From NCBI GenBank assembly GCA_037157565.1, contig JAZHRO010000012.1, positions 6,412,501 through 6,476,500 on the forward strand: 64,000 nucleotides of DNA, given 5' to 3'. The position numbers and the translations under genes are program-made. Numbering within the stretch: the stretch's first letter is position 1; every line of letters begins with the position of its first letter. Below are positions 34,816 through 48,036 of this stretch, piece after piece. Below the pieces are notes generated by a model. The model was not told where the DNA came from, did no database searches, and saw nothing but the letters and a program-made list of their open reading frames with translations. The DNA comes from Thalassia testudinum (lineage: Eukaryota > Streptophyta > Magnoliopsida > Alismatales > Hydrocharitaceae).

Positions 34816-35465
34816 GTGCCTCCTACGCTGATAAATCTTTTGGTAGGCCTTCCAAGGCTGATCAGTAGTGTAGATTTAATTTTCCGCACTTGGTGTTTGT
34901 AATGAACATTTGATTTTCTTATAAAATAATCGTTCTCTCTCTCTCTCTCTCTCTTTTCCTTTGACATTCTGCAAGTAGAGTAGTTATATAGAAATTACTC
35001 GAACTTGATTTCTACCTCATAAAAACACCAAAAAAATTAGAAAACCACAAAATACCAAAAATAAATAAAACAAACTTGATTTTATTAAATCAAATGTTCT
35101 CCTTCCCGTGTTCGACATAGGACTCACCTAAGTTTCAGTTATAAATATTATTTGATAAGCAGATTTTCGCGACTGTGACAACCAATTTTCTAAACCACAA
35201 TTTCTCTCATGCAAAATCTCGCTAATCACCCAGTAAATGACCTCAGATTTCAAATTTCGAGTTTACAAATTGTAAATGTGTTTTTACGCATTTGAATATA
35301 TTACAACGCACAATTTTTAACGAAGCTCGATTTGCACTTAACAATTGACATTCCATTGTTTGAAAAAAGTAGAAGGGAGGCATACATCGCCTACATCCGT
35401 CTGTGGATGGTAGAGTATGGACAAAAAATAAAATAAAATAATGACAAAATTTATCCAAACAAGAG
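34816..35465 (+). other. T2 LTR continuation and AT-rich flank
   Basis: Directly after the TSD the sequence TCCTACGCTGATAAATC should continue the T2 LTR that stops at 23780. It includes a CT microsatellite at 34935-34954. The LTR end was not found. No gene seen. Confidence 0.45.
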
Positions 35466-36600
35466 TCATTCTAACTTAGTTACAATGGAAAGAAGAGCAT
35501 TAGAGTTTGCCAGTATCTCAATTGTGGGAGTCAAAGGAATCGTATCTTCACCTACCGGCTCCTCTGTCCCTGACCCCTCCATTGCCAATACTTGCTCTCT
35601 CGATACCTTTGCTATCATCTCTTCTTCACTTGAGCCACCCCTTTGCACTTCTGCCTCTTCACTACCTTTAAGTAAGCTAAGGTAATGAACCTCAGACGTA
35701 GGAGAGACGCGCTCGCTTTCCTTTATCAATCCTTCCTTTACTTGTCGTTCTAGCTCAAGATTGAGCCTCTTGAACAACCAGCTAAGGAAATCCTTGACAG
35801 AGGTGTGACCTCCCCCGAGGACTAACTGGGCAACCACTAGAGTATACTTGCCGATATCATCCACCAAGACATTTTGACTCTACTCCATGGACGGATCCTT
35901 GACAAAGAACTTCATCACAACATCGAACTTCATGTCTTTCCATCTCTCTTGCCTCAAATCACAGAGCTTCTTTGACTCCTACTCCACAATCTTAGCACCA
36001 TTATCTAACTCCTGTCTCAGTCGTTTACCTGTGCCTTCTCCTCCTCATAAGCAAAGTGTATTTTCGCCATCTCCTTTGCAACTAACACAAACCAGCTCCA
36101 CTCATGCCTGAGTGCCCGAGGGCCTTAAAAAGATACCATTCCTCTTTAGCAATGGCAGCACTAAGGGAGACTAACCTAAGTCTCTTTTATAACTCATCCA
36201 TCTTCTCTAGATGACCCATAAAGGACAAGTCAATCCTCATCATGTCCTAGTCGTTTTCCTTCACCAACTTACGTAGGGAAGACGTACAAGGCCGACTGAG
36301 TGCTAGACTATCTTCTTTGGGCATATTCACCTACCCGGTAAGACTATTGGTAAGTGCAACTTGGTGTTCAAGTTTCTCTTTTGCCACCTCTGCATCCTTC
36401 TCAACCTCTTTTTTCATAAAAAGGGCATCTTCAAGCTAGCAGGACATTAACTTACTCTCTGTTAGCATCTTCTCAGCCCACATGTCCAATTGTTCAGTCA
36501 AGTAACACCTCTACTTATCAGTCGAAATTGAGGTGTCGGGAGTTAGATGACTCTCGAAGATCAGACAGGTCTTGATGGTTTCCACCTACCAAGTACAATA
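35466..36600 (-). pseudogene. Coiled-coil protein relic, possibly another retrotransposon extra ORF
   Basis: The open part (35466-35867, minus) encodes DIGKYTLVVAQLVLGGGHTS, then VKDFLSWLFKRLNLELERQV and an acidic tail ending ALLSIVTKLE. Upstream, to about 36600, broken frames are rich in Glu/Lys/Leu heptad-like runs such as KKEVEKDAEVAKEKLEHQV. The order, coiled coil then acidic tail, resembles the C-terminal half of the extra ORF at 7792-10553, but I see no shared motif. It may be an extra ORF of a Tat-like element or a host gene relic. Many stops. Confidence 0.4.
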
Positions 36601-37589
36601 TGACATCAATATGACACTTTAAGGACAATTAATCCAAATTTTTAAAGTGTAAGAACTCACCACGCGAAGACAATACTAGTAGACATTCTTTAAATTTTTC
36701 GAACCTAATGGTGGCAAGGGCCAATCAATTACTGAATTAAGCAAACTCAGCACCCTCTGCTTAGTTGTAATGTAGGCATCAACAAATGCCTCAAAAGTCG
36801 ACTCTAAGGGTGGGTGATCACCACCCTCATGTCCTTCAACAGTGCTCTGATATTTCTATATTTATTAACATTAATTACACCTAACTAATGTTAGTTTTAG
36901 GATGAATTAAGTTAGAAAGCATTTAGTTAGGTTACATTAGTCATTTAGGTGCATTTTGTAAATATTGCATTTTGTTGGATTATTATGCAATTTCTCCTAG
37001 TCTATATCTTGTACCTTGATTTCCTTGTTGTAATATGTGCAAGTTCCAAGTTTGGAGCAATTTCAATCCTTGTAGATTGGAGTTCCACAGTTAAGCTTAC
37101 TTATGTGAAGAGCCAGATGTGCATGTGAACCCTAACCTACTTAGCCCAAGGACCAACCCAATTAGAAACCCAATTTTTCCTAACCCTAGACTTGACCACC
37201 TAACCTATTTCCCAACCCAATTTAGTCATCCATAAACCTATTTAAAGACCTATATATGGTCGAATGACTTATTATTTCTAAAATCCCAAAAACCACATTA
37301 CCTTATCCCCTCCTAAAAACCTTTAGAAAAAACCCAAAACCCTAAACCTTGTCCCTTTAGTGTCGCCACCTATAGTTTTTTATAAGCCCTAGGCCTAATC
37401 CTACACCCTTAAATTAAGATCCTAAGGTCCTTAAGATTCCCGCTTAAGACCCTATCCTAATCTCTTCCAAAAGCACAAAAGTGCATATCCTTTCACAATT
37501 AATACCAACCCTCAAACATGATCCAAAGGCCCTAAAACCACCAACCTATGCTTAGCCAAATACCTAGCAACCAACCCTCAGCTGCCCCC

Positions 37590-40280
37590 TGATGATAACA
37601 TCATCATGAGCCATAACTACCTTTAATTAGTCATAATCAAGAGACAAAATGCTCCTACATAGTCGCCTGTGTATCATAATTCCATGCATATCCATTCTGA
37701 GAGAAGAACACTAAATCAGGGTTAATTCTACAGTTTTAACATCATATCATGAAAGTAGAGTAACCATGGGATTTGTCAGGGGTTAATCTAAGGTCTAATG
37801 AAGATTAAAATCTAATAAGAGGGTTCATACAGACAAAAATGAGTTTTCACGCGTTTCAAGAATCACATTAGACCTAAACCCTAATTTTAGATCTGCTTGA
37901 ATTATAAAGGTTTCGATCAGGATAAAATTCATCTAAATCTCCTAAAATTCATAGAAAAATATTCCTTGAGGTTCGGTATTCTTGATTTAACCATCTGAAC
38001 CTATTTTGACCTTGAACAGAGTCTCTAGCGAATTTCTAACCTACTTTGGGTTTCTAAGTAAATTGCCTAGTCAAACTTAGTCAAAACTCAAATCTGACTT
38101 CACCACTAGATTCCTTAGGTCTGGATTAGGTTTGTACCAAAATTTGGACCCAATCAGAGTTCATATTGACCGAGTTTGCATTTTAGTCATGAGATCTTTA
38201 TTCCTTACATTTAACCCCTTAGCTTTCATCTTTTCTTTTCAAAGACACCCCTAGCTTCTCACCTCTCTTGCAAACAGGTCTAACTGCCATCGTCTTCCTC
38301 TCAAAGCAGAGAAGGAAACTCGCAGCTCCTAAACCCAAACTGCTTCATTTAATCCTGCAAATTGATTGATGAAATTTCAACCAAAAATCGCCAAACTTGG
38401 CTAAATTGATCCCTCGATCATTCCGCGTCGACCAAGATCTTCTTTGAGGCCAAACATAGTCGAAAATCACATCAGCGAGCTTGAGGAAACCAAGCTCTGC
38501 AGGAGTTCACACAAACCTTCCTATTAGGCATTTCAGGGGAGAGAAACCTCACCTATAAAAGCAGTCGCACCTGTTCAATCCATCTTTGTCTAGTTTTTGG
38601 CGTGCCACCCCTCTCTTCTCCTTCGTCCTCGGCCGCCATTAACGAAGACCTGGAGCTTCACCAATCCCCTTCATCGGCCGCTCCCACATACCATAGGGAG
38701 AGGCCTTTCTCTTTACTCGCTATGCTTCCGAATAAAGAAGGCAGCCCAATTACCTCCTCGTCGGCTCCATCTCCACCTCCTTCATCCACAGCTCCGGCAT
38801 ACCTCCGGCAAGCTTCCCCGAACATCCATTCGTCGAATTACCTCAGGGCTTCTCTCTCTCTACCCACCAATTTGGTTTAGGCTAAACCTTAGGTCCTAAT
38901 TCCTTCTCCTTCTCCGACTCCGGCAACCACCTCCACGACCTCCTTCATTGCTGGAACTCCCCCACTTTGTTCCACCCAAATTAGGTTGGGCAAGAGCTCA
39001 TGCACACCTCCACTATACTTTTACCCAACCTAATTTAGCACCTCAACATCGCCACCGCCTTCTCAACTTTATTCGCTGGAGCTCCACTCACCTTCACACT
39101 CCAGCCACTTCACTGCACCTCACACCAAATCACATTCACCATTGCCTTCGCCACACCACGGCAAAGGTTTCCAGCCATTTAATTGGTCCCTAGGCCGTAT
39201 TATTGTGTAGGTCACCGTCGCCGTCGCTGGTCATCTTCCCTAATGCCGTCAATCACCATCCAACACCCGCAAGCTTCACCTCCACCTTCCATTGACACGG
39301 CTTGGCACCCTAATAAAGCCCAGACCCTCAATTGAGTGAGGGAGGAGCAGCAGCACCTTCAATTAGAGAGGACTTCAACTGCTGCTACGTATGCGAAGGA
39401 AGGCAGGGACATAGTCCCACATCGGAAGGAGGCTTAAGCCTTGTTGCCCAAGTCATCGAGGGTCAGGTCCCCGCTAATTGACACACGCATGCCTCGCTCA
39501 CCCTCACGTCTGGTGAGCCTGGTCCCCTGCTTGTATCCGTTAACCCGCGTACATGCCCGATTAACCCAGGTTTGAGAGAAAAGAAAGAGGAGAGAATTCT
39601 ATTAGAGGAGGGGGGAGGTTTTGCTGTGCAACCCTTTGCCTTGCCCCTGTGCTAAAGAAAGAGAAGCCTTGACACAGCCTCTGAAGAATGTTAGTTGAGC
39701 CCTGTGCTTGAGGAAGGAGAAGGTTGTGAAGAAGAGAAGGCCTTTGTGTTCAAGAGGCCTTGAGAAGGGTTGGCACCCTTGTGTGCCTTCTATGAGACTC
39801 TGCTGTGTTGTGAAGGTTAAGTTGTCTGATTACATAGGCGACGTCTAATTGAGCCTTTGATGTTGATACTGTTGGATTATTCAAGTACCTAAGTTAACAT
39901 TGATTATCTGATTGAAATATTGTTGAATGGTTTAAACGTTGGGGTATATGCTTAATTAAGATGAATAATTGGTGATTTAAATCACCATTGTTTTGTCTTT
40001 ATATTTCTTTTTACCCTACGATTCTTTGAGATATTGATGATTGTTATTAACTATCAATTTGAGAAGTTATATTCATTGCATATCTATTATTATATTCAAT
40101 TGATTGTGCTTATCTATTTTAAATGAAGATTAATATGTAAATTCCACATTTACTCCCTGCGAATGACCTTGGACTCCTTTTTTAGAATCTAAGTTTTATA
40201 AATTTAAATGTTTTGTTGTGTGATTTATGAGTGTACTACAATGAATGCATATTTAAAATCTCCTCTTTCACCATGCAACA
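37590..40280 (+). mobile_element. Solo LTR F (Athila-C family) in the D LTR
   Basis: 2691 bp, TGATGAT to GCAACA, with TSD CCCCC at 37585-37589 and 40281-40285 (the right copy is in a run of seven C). It has the same length as the solo LTR at 11204-13894 and the same landmarks: tip hairpin, TATAAAA at 38554, and a CTCCCTGCGAATGACC block about 125 bp before the end. It is diverged from the other copies. Confidence 0.8.
38554..38560 (+). promoter_or_regulatory. TATA box of LTR F
   Basis: TATAAAA in CACCTATAAAAGCAG, about 965 bp from the LTR start; the corresponding site in the 11204 copy is 917 bp from its start. Confidence 0.6.
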
Positions 40281-40447
40281 CCCCCCCACCCCTACTTTAA
40301 ATCTAAGCCGCACATCATCGTACCATCAAATTCTAGTCCTTCCCTCATTTTCAACTAAAACAACCTAGCCTATCCACCTACCTCCATCCTAACCCTCGAT
40401 GCTAAACTCAATAGATCCTAGCCCTCCATTTAAAACCTAGAAAACTC

Positions 40448-40455
40448 TATATATA
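40448..40455 (+). promoter_or_regulatory. TATA box of LTR D
   Basis: TATATATA in CTCTATATATAGAGACC, upstream of the GC-rich leader of the D LTR. Confidence 0.5.
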
Positions 40456-42220
40456 GAGACCCACCCATCCACGCCCTCCTAGCTAGTTTTTCCTTAATTC
40501 TAAATAGTCCACCATCATCTCACAACCTTCCATAGCCCTCTCAAGTAGAGCACCTCACCTCCATTAGAAGGCCTTCTCTACTTTTCCACGCCAACTCTAC
40601 AACAACTCTGGTGGTCATTCTTCTCACCTACTCAAGAATTTCTTCCTCACCTTTGATGAGACCACATTTGTGGTCTAATTAATACATAAATGCCTAATTA
40701 TTATGGTAGCATCTACATATACAAAGCATACTTTGATTTGTAAATAAATTAATGTTTGCATATAGGGGCATACATGCATTTCATGTATTAGTTTAGATGA
40801 TTTTTATAAATAACCCTATTTGTTTTCTTCCCGCAGAATGTGCCACTCCTTCTAGACTCAACGCAACACTCGCGCACCTCTTCGCGCTCCCACCAGCAGC
40901 CAACAGCGCACTTGTGCCCATCCAAGGTGATAATGCATCCTACAATCTCGCAACAGCAACCTCTCCAAACCGCCCCATCACCAAGACTGCTGGAGAGGAT
41001 CTTCGCGGAAGAAACAAACTGAGAAGACTTAAAAAGAGGCACAACTGGCCCCGGGGGGGGGGGATCTCTTCCCTTCTTTTCCACCATGAAGCAGAGCTTG
41101 CACCATGGAAGCCACGCGCACTGTGGCCCTCTCAGTGTGCATCGGGGCGCCACCGCAAAATCCTCATCGATCGGCGGTGCGGTGACAGCACACTGCCTCG
41201 CAGCCAACAGTGCGCACCAGGCCACACGGCCCCTTCAGTCTCCTTTCCACGCACTGCTCGCACGCTCAGTGCCCCCTCACCGCACAGCCATGCTCGCGCA
41301 CGCCCACTTCCACAATCGGTCCCCTCTTCTTCTTCTTCCTTTGCTTCCTTCAACCCGCCTGCAACCAAACCGAAGGAACCCACCACAGCCACAGAAGCCA
41401 ACCATCTCGCCGACCACGCCCGCGCGCAGCTGCACCCACGGGCAGCCACGCCCTTGTGCGTGCGCAACAACCACACGCGTGCGGCTGCAGTCCATGCCGC
41501 TCCTCTCCGCCGCCACCTGTTGTCCGTCCGCCACCGGCCGTCTCAATCCTCGTCGCGACCACCACCAGGTGCAGCCCCATCCCGTCAACCTCCAGTGAAG
41601 GTCTCGCCAGCAGCCTCGCCTCCGTCCGTGCGTGGAAGCTCCTCCACGGAGCTCCCCTGTTTTGATACAGTACCCAATGCATTAGTTATTACATTCTTTT
41701 GCCATTGCCAAGTATATTGAGTTGAGTTGAATATTTTAACGCATTATGGGGGCATTTGCTATGAACTCCTCATGATTCTCTTTATTTCCATGCTCGCTAT
41801 GATTGATTTTAATCTCTCTCTCTCTCTCATTTTACACATATTGTCTCTCATTGAAATTGGGTTCAGAGTTGCATGCAATTCAAAATTACATAATAAGGCC
41901 ACTACACATGCATCATCTACATATTTTTGGAAGCTTGATTTCTAATGTGAAAATTACATAAATAGCCTTGAACTTCTCCTGAAATTCAAAGTCACATTCA
42001 AAGCAATAAATTCATTAAATTGATTTTGAGAATGTGTTTGCGAACATGATGGCTCTCTACTCGTGAATTTATTGAATCTATTCCTCCCTGTGGATACGAC
42101 CTAAATCTTCGTGGTTAGTTTTGAATTATTAAATATCTTTGATTGAGAGATTTTCACCACATAAATTACGACATATCATTCTATTATCTTCTTAATCAAG
42201 CGAAATTCTCTCACACCAAA

Positions 42221-42238
42221 TGGTGCCGTTGTCGGGGA
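42221..42238 (+). promoter_or_regulatory. Primer-binding site of element D, tRNA-Asp
   Basis: TGGTGCCGTTGTCGGGGA, two C-to-T differences from the tRNA-Asp complement. Confidence 0.85.
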
Positions 42239-42600
42239 GGCAACAGACGCAATAGATTCACTTGATTATTTCTAAGTATTCTGAGTTGCATAATTATCTT
42301 ATCATTCTTTATCTTTTTATGCAAGGAATCTAACAGGGCAACAGGTGCAGCAGAGTGGCGACATTAACCTTGAGCGATGCCCACATGAGGAGAAGACGCA
42401 AGAGACCTGGATCTTGCTTTCACAGGGGATTCTCCTTCGTCACAAATTTTATTTCTGTATTCTCGCCCTTGTAGTAATTGGGGCTAAATTTTTCAGGGTC
42501 TATCCCCACATTCTTTAGCTACTAAGGTTTACATTCTTCTATGTGCGTGATTCAATTTTCTGCTTGCATGCCTCTAAAAAAACAAAAGAAAATATCGAGC
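42239..42600 (+). other. Leader of element D
   Basis: It follows the primer site with GGCAACAGACGC, as in A and B (GGCAATGG, GGCAACAG). No ORF. It is interrupted at 42600 by LTR E, which begins TGATAAGACCC; the bases before it, CGAGC, would be the TSD, but no partner copy was found. Confidence 0.6.
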
Positions 42601-44040
42601 TGATAAGACCCGAGACATCAAATGCTTTTTAAGACGTCTGGGAGTTGATCCAGACGTATGGACGCCTTTTCAAACGTCTGGAAATAAATATTTACAGCGT
42701 ACGATTGCGAGTCTGCACGCGTGCCCTCTCAGACTGAATCCGCTGACCTACAGACACTTTTTCTCTCTCCCGATGCCTTCAAATATCCCTCTCCCCCTTC
42801 CCTCTCCCTCACCCACCACCCCACTGTTACGGACATGGGCATCAGACACAATTAAGACGTCTGGGAAGTGGCCCAGATGTCTGGTATTAAATTTTTTCGG
42901 CGTACGGGTTCGCGTCTGCGCGCGCAGACTGAACCCACCGCCTTCGTTCTGCTCCTTCTCTCCCTTCCTGCAGACGACGTCGTCCCTTTTCTCTCTCTCT
43001 CCCCGCACTGCCTACAAATAGCATCGCCCTCTCCCTCACCCTCACTCCACCGCCTTCCTCTTCTCCTTCACCCTGCCAACGAGAGCGCAAGCGAGTGAGT
43101 GAGCAAGTGCGGCAGCAGCGACTGCAGCGGGCGAGCGGGAAGGAGTGTTGTGAGAGGAAGAAGAAAGCTTGATCGCGAGGTGCGAGCTTGCCGGGGCAGC
43201 TAAAGCCGGTCAGCGGAGGAGCAGTGAGCGTTGGTTGTCGCGAAGGGGTTGCTGCAGCTCGGGCAATAGGCAGACGCGGCGCGGTGCGGCCGTGCTTCGC
43301 GGGCGGAGAGCGAACCGGGTCCTGATTTTGGGAAAAGTTCCCAGAATTAGACGTCTAGACTTACATCCAGAAGATGCTGAAGACGTCTGGAGGACGGTCC
43401 AGACGTCTGACAGGTACTGTATTTTCCTACCTTCTTCTATTTACGCATGTACGACCATGCAGCCGTCCGCCGTGTTCTCTGTGCCTCTTCGTGATGAAAG
43501 CGGTTGCATGTGTGCACAGGTGTTGTTCGGGAGGGCGCGGGGGCTCGCCATCCCACACGGATCATACGTCTGGCCACAGTACCAGATGACGGAGAGGATC
43601 TCCAGATGTCTGGGGTGACAATCGGACGTCTGGAAACCAAGACCAAACGATCCAGCGGACTTCTGGATGTCTGAAGGACTACGCAGACCGAGGTATGACA
43701 TAATCAAACTTTTAAGACGTCTGGAAGAGGTTCCAAATGTCTGATTTTGGACAGATTCATCGTTTTTGACCCGTTTAGGGTCCGTTTGGAGTCTGTTTTC
43801 CGCATTTAAGGTTTCATTCTTCCCAGATTTATTTCCTCTACCTATTTACAGTAATTGTCTACTGTTCTGAGAAACTCCCTGTGTTGATCCTTGTGTTAGG
43901 ATCCCATTCCGTTGCGGCTCTAGGGGTTGCGGAGGCACGCGGGATTGCCGACCACGGCCCCAGTACTCCTGATTTCGCGGGTAGAGTGGCCCTTTAAATT
44001 ATTTAACAAAATTTGTACAATTATGAAATAATGAATAGAG

Positions 44041-44190
44041 TCTAGGGCATTGCATGAACCCTAGGACTGAGAAATTAGATTGAATGATAGATCCTAGGAT
44101 ATCGCATGAATCCTAGGATTGGAAAACTAGATTGAATGATAGATCCTAGGGTATGGCATGAATCCTATGACTAGAAAACTAGTTGAATAT
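44041..44190 (+). repeat. Tandem repeat, about three 52-bp units
   Basis: ATTGAATGATAGATCC starts at 44079 and 44131 and a decayed third unit follows; each unit has CTAGG and GCATGAA parts. It lies within LTR E. Confidence 0.8.
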
Positions 44191-45450
44191 ATAAACATTA
44201 CAGTCTTAGAAAAATGGAAAGGAAATGATAAATGCCTGTAAATTGGTTAACAGTTGACGGTTGTGAATGAATAAATACGGTTGAGAACATGGGTTATATG
44301 AATATAAAGCTGTAATGGTGAAACCTAAATTGGCTGAGTTAAAAGAGTATGAACCCTACGGGGAATTAGGAGTAGAGCTCCTGGAAATAAATGGAATGGA
44401 ACTGAGAAAGTAAAATGTGACAGTGTGTTGTCTCTTGGGTACTTGGTACCAAAGAAAGCACATATTACCTCTTAGTGCAGAGGGGAGCTTGCCGCCCTCA
44501 GGTTGAGACCGGGGTGGGTTTGGCCACTTTGCACCGACTTGCTAGCCCTCGTGTACGCAGTACCAAGGAGAGATACTAGTGTAGGGAGAGCACTAGCTAC
44601 CCCACGGGCCCCGGGGTTCTGCTAGCTCTCCTACATCGACTTGTTAGGCCCACTGGGCAAATCAGGGTAGTTAGGGGAGGGTGAGCGGACTGTGGAGGGG
44701 CTGGACCCCTGTTACTGAGAGGGCTCTGCCCTATACTGGTTCCGTGTTGTGCTTTGGGCGCACCCGTTAACGGAAATGACTGACCACGTGCCAGTGCGAG
44801 ATAGCTACCAGTGCGTTTATCACGCGTGCCGTAGTCACCGTTACGTCTGTCAGCGACCTTGGGGTGGTTGACTGAGGGTAGGACCACCACAGGGGACTCT
44901 CCCGGCCAGGAGAGCACCACGTGTTACTTCTACTTTTCGGAAAAGACTGCAATCAAGATCGTTCCCACGAGGAACATTCGAGATCAAGAGAAAGATTTGA
45001 GAAATAATTCAATAGTGAATAAATGGAAAAATATAAAGAAAGAAATTAAAATTATAACAGCTAATGTCCACTCTACTGCTTCTTTTAGCTTTTAGTTGCC
45101 ACTCTACTCAGCGTTTCGCTGACATGTCACCCTTGTTACCTTTTTAGGACCAGGTGTTGAGTAGCCAGAGTCAGCGACTGCAAAGGGTGCTGGGCCTAGT
45201 AGAGCCCAGTAGTGTTACCTGTAGTACCTTCTGTACTTTTCTTTCCGCTGTAGTGAGTAATTTTTCTGTTACTCCCTGTACTCTCTTTATTGTAAGCTTT
45301 ATGTTATGTATATGTTTATTTCTCTACTGTTGTGGTGGTGTATACTATAGTATTTCCTTTCTTTATTGCTGTATTTTGTTACTGCTAGTTATATACATGG
45401 TGAATGTGGTTTATTTTACTACTCTTTTGGTTACTTTCTCGTTGGACGAC

Positions 45451-46831
45451 TGATAACACCACACAAGGGGGTAGTAATTTGAATATGGCCCGTCTTTAGA
45501 ATAAAAGGCACAACATAAGTAGAATAGGAGCATTGCATGCATCAAGTACCAAGATTGCTTATAAACTGTATTAATGGCCATTTGTGTAATGTATTTGTCA
45601 AAGCAGGCCTCAGATGAGCAATCGAACCGCACGGATGGATTCAGAACGACGAACGGAGTCCAACTGACTCAAGATCGGCCAAATCCGACATCCGGAGCTC
45701 CCACAATGGGCCCAAGAAATTCTGACCGTTGATCTGAAGATCAACGGCTCAGAGAGCGCCACGTTAGCCCACCCCCACCGCTCGCACACCCTCAGCTTGC
45801 CAAGGACAAATCTCGGCTGTCGATCTTCGATCGAACGGCCGAGGTCCGCGCGCTCGCCCGCGGTCGCCGTGACAAAGCGCGGGCGTGGCACAATGGTTAG
45901 CGCGCACGCCCGCATCGTCGCAACGCGCGTCCGAGTCGTACGGAGCGGATTTTGAAGGCGAGCGGGGGGGCGCGGAAAAATTGGGCCGCCCGATTAGCAG
46001 TGGGTGGCCAGGATCTCGCCACGCGGTGCGACGATAGCTCGCGAGCGCCCACGCGCGCGTGCACTCCAGGTGGAAATGTGCGCGCACACGCGCGCCGAAG
46101 GCGCGATCTCAACGCCGGCGCAGAAGGCTATCAGCCGCCCGATCTTCGACCGGACGACTCTCGTTCAGCGGCCACGGATCGCGCGAAGAGGAAGACCGGG
46201 GCAGGCAACTGACCGGCGGCAGGAAGGCTTCACCGACGTTTGTGGAAGTGGTTTTAGCGACGCTCTGGATGTCGCTAATGCCCATTCTTCTTTTAGGAAG
46301 CCCTTAACTCTATTTAAACCCCCTTTTACCACTTGCAACTACTCCACTCCTCTCTTAGCTAGCTTTACGCACTCTTGTAATAGCCGAAGACGACGAGCCG
46401 CCGACGGAGCCTCCTCCACCGCCGTGGCTGCCTCGTCGCTCTCCACTCTCTCTCCATCTCTCTCTCTCTTTTAAGCTTTCATTTACTTTTGTTAAAGCAT
46501 GTATTTAATGTTGTAAGCTATGAACTATGAATGCTTGTTTAATGAAATTATTTTCCGTTCAATTGCCATTTTAATATCTGTTCAAAGTGCATGATCAAAA
46601 CCAAGAGCTTTCTAACCCTAAACTCTCTATCTCTCGCTCTCGTTTTTCAAAATCGTCTCTTTCGCAAGCAAAACTCCGCCTTTTTTGTGACAACAAGTGA
46701 TAAACAAAATCCGATTTCCACGCCTCCCTGAGACTGACACTCGGACTCACCTCCGTTTACTTCTTTTAAAACTGACGTATCAAGTGTGACTATAACGACA
46801 CCTCTTAACACACACGCACTACGACACGTCA
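45451..46831 (+). repeat. 5' LTR of Athila-B
   Basis: 1381 bp, TGATAACACCACAC to CACGTCA. GATC-centred dyads (for example 45726-45747), tRNA-like module at 45886-45939, TATTTAAA at 46311-46318, CTCCCTGAGACTGACACTCGG near the end. Confidence 0.96.
45886..45939 (+). other. tRNA-like module in Athila-B 5' LTR
   Basis: The A-box-like TGGCACAATGGTTAG starts at 45886 and the weaker B-box-like GTCCGAGTCG at 45929, 43 nt apart. The 3' LTR has TGGCGCAACGGTTAG at 55435 and GTCCGAGCC at 55478, also 43 nt apart. It starts 435 bp from the LTR start. Confidence 0.6.
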
Positions 46832-46836
46832 GTTTT

Positions 46837-46854
46837 TGGCGTCGTTGCCTGGGA
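46837..46854 (+). promoter_or_regulatory. Primer-binding site of Athila-B, tRNA-Asp
   Basis: TGGCGTCGTTGCCTGGGA, two mismatches from the tRNA-Asp complement, 5 bases after the LTR. Confidence 0.9.
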
Positions 46855-48036
46855 GGCAACAGATTTGCTTTATCACCTCCATTCCACACTCATTCTCACA
46901 TCATCTAATGCCCTATTTTCCTTTTTACTTGACGGTTGCAGGAATTCGGCGCATGGACGGCGAAGCGATGCATTCCACGACGGTAGCAAGGGAGTAGGCG
47001 CCTTGAGGACCGATAGTGAGTAATCTGTCTCTCACTGTTTGCTTGCGTGAAAAAGCTAAACAAAATTGTAAAAACTGAAAAAAATTGGCGTGGTGTATGA
47101 TTGCTTGACCCACATCCATAACACATCACCCCACAAAAAAAATGTACACTCTAACATTCTGAACAAATTCTTGGAGTGTTCTTTTCTTTTTCTTGAGTGG
47201 TGTTTGCGAAGCTACCGTGAATTGACCTGGGCAACACCACTCAACCCTAAAACTGACTCATCTAATAGAAGCTGCATGATCATCAGGATGAGTACATGCG
47301 TGCAGAGCCTCTACAAAAGAAAAGGAAATCTACTTTCACCAAGTTGTGTGCAGAACTTGACGTGTCCACTGAAACTTGTTTGAAAACATTAAGACACGTC
47401 AACCCTAAAAATGTACTAGAGTAAGGATGAAACACTAAAAGACACCACATCTTAACAAATCCTTGTTTGAAAACCATGTTTTGCTAGAAGCACACACTTT
47501 GAAAGTGGAAAATTAAGAGGCACCACCCCAATCAACGCCTCATCACATCACCCTAAGCACAAGCACTATCCTAACCCTCTAAAACTGAGTAGACGTGCCC
47601 TAGGCAGGACTGAGTTAAGTCTCAAAAGGCGAGGTTTTGTTTGCTAGGCACTTGGCTTTCATTCCCTTGGTAGAATCTGGTGACTAGGCTGCGGGGCAGT
47701 GTCAAACGACCGCGGTTGTGGGGTCTATGGAACTGGAGGCGCAAGCCAAAGGAAGAACCTTCCCTGCAATCCCCTCGTAATCAACCTGGCCAGATTAGCC
47801 TTGGGAAGGGGAGTCTAGTGCTTACAGACTTAATCACCCTTTGTGAGATTTCTAGGTCTCCTAAGGGATACACCATAAGGATTAGGCTTGCGTGCTTGAT
47901 TGAAACACATTTCTCGCATCTATCGCCCTCCGCATCCCCTCCTGTTCTTCTCTAGTGTATGCACGGGAGGCGCTCACTGCATCCCGAATTGTGTGTTTTG
48001 AGGCAGGAATCTAGGCGACGTAATTCTGTTGAAAAC
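46855..48036 (+). other. Untranslated leader of Athila-B
   Basis: About 1.2 kb without an ORF, similar throughout to the Athila-A leader. Ends shortly before the gag ATG with GGCGACGTAATTCTG. Confidence 0.7.

Larger units (their letters stand above)
36848..42218 (+). repeat. 5' LTR of element D (contains solo LTR F)
   Basis: The right end is set by a primer site at 42221-42238 and the CTCCCTGTGGATACGACC block about 130 bp before it. A TATA box lies at 40448. The left end is placed at TGATATTTC (36848) by the TG rule only. Without F and one TSD the LTR is about 2.7 kb. The 307-codon ORF at 40797-41720 lies in its GC-rich leader and is not regarded as a gene. The rest of D lies beyond element E. 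Confidence 0.55.

Noticed and set aside
40797..41720. 307-codon ORF
   Set aside because: It is in the GC-rich leader of LTR D, with long overlapping frames on both strands; this is compositional, not a gene.
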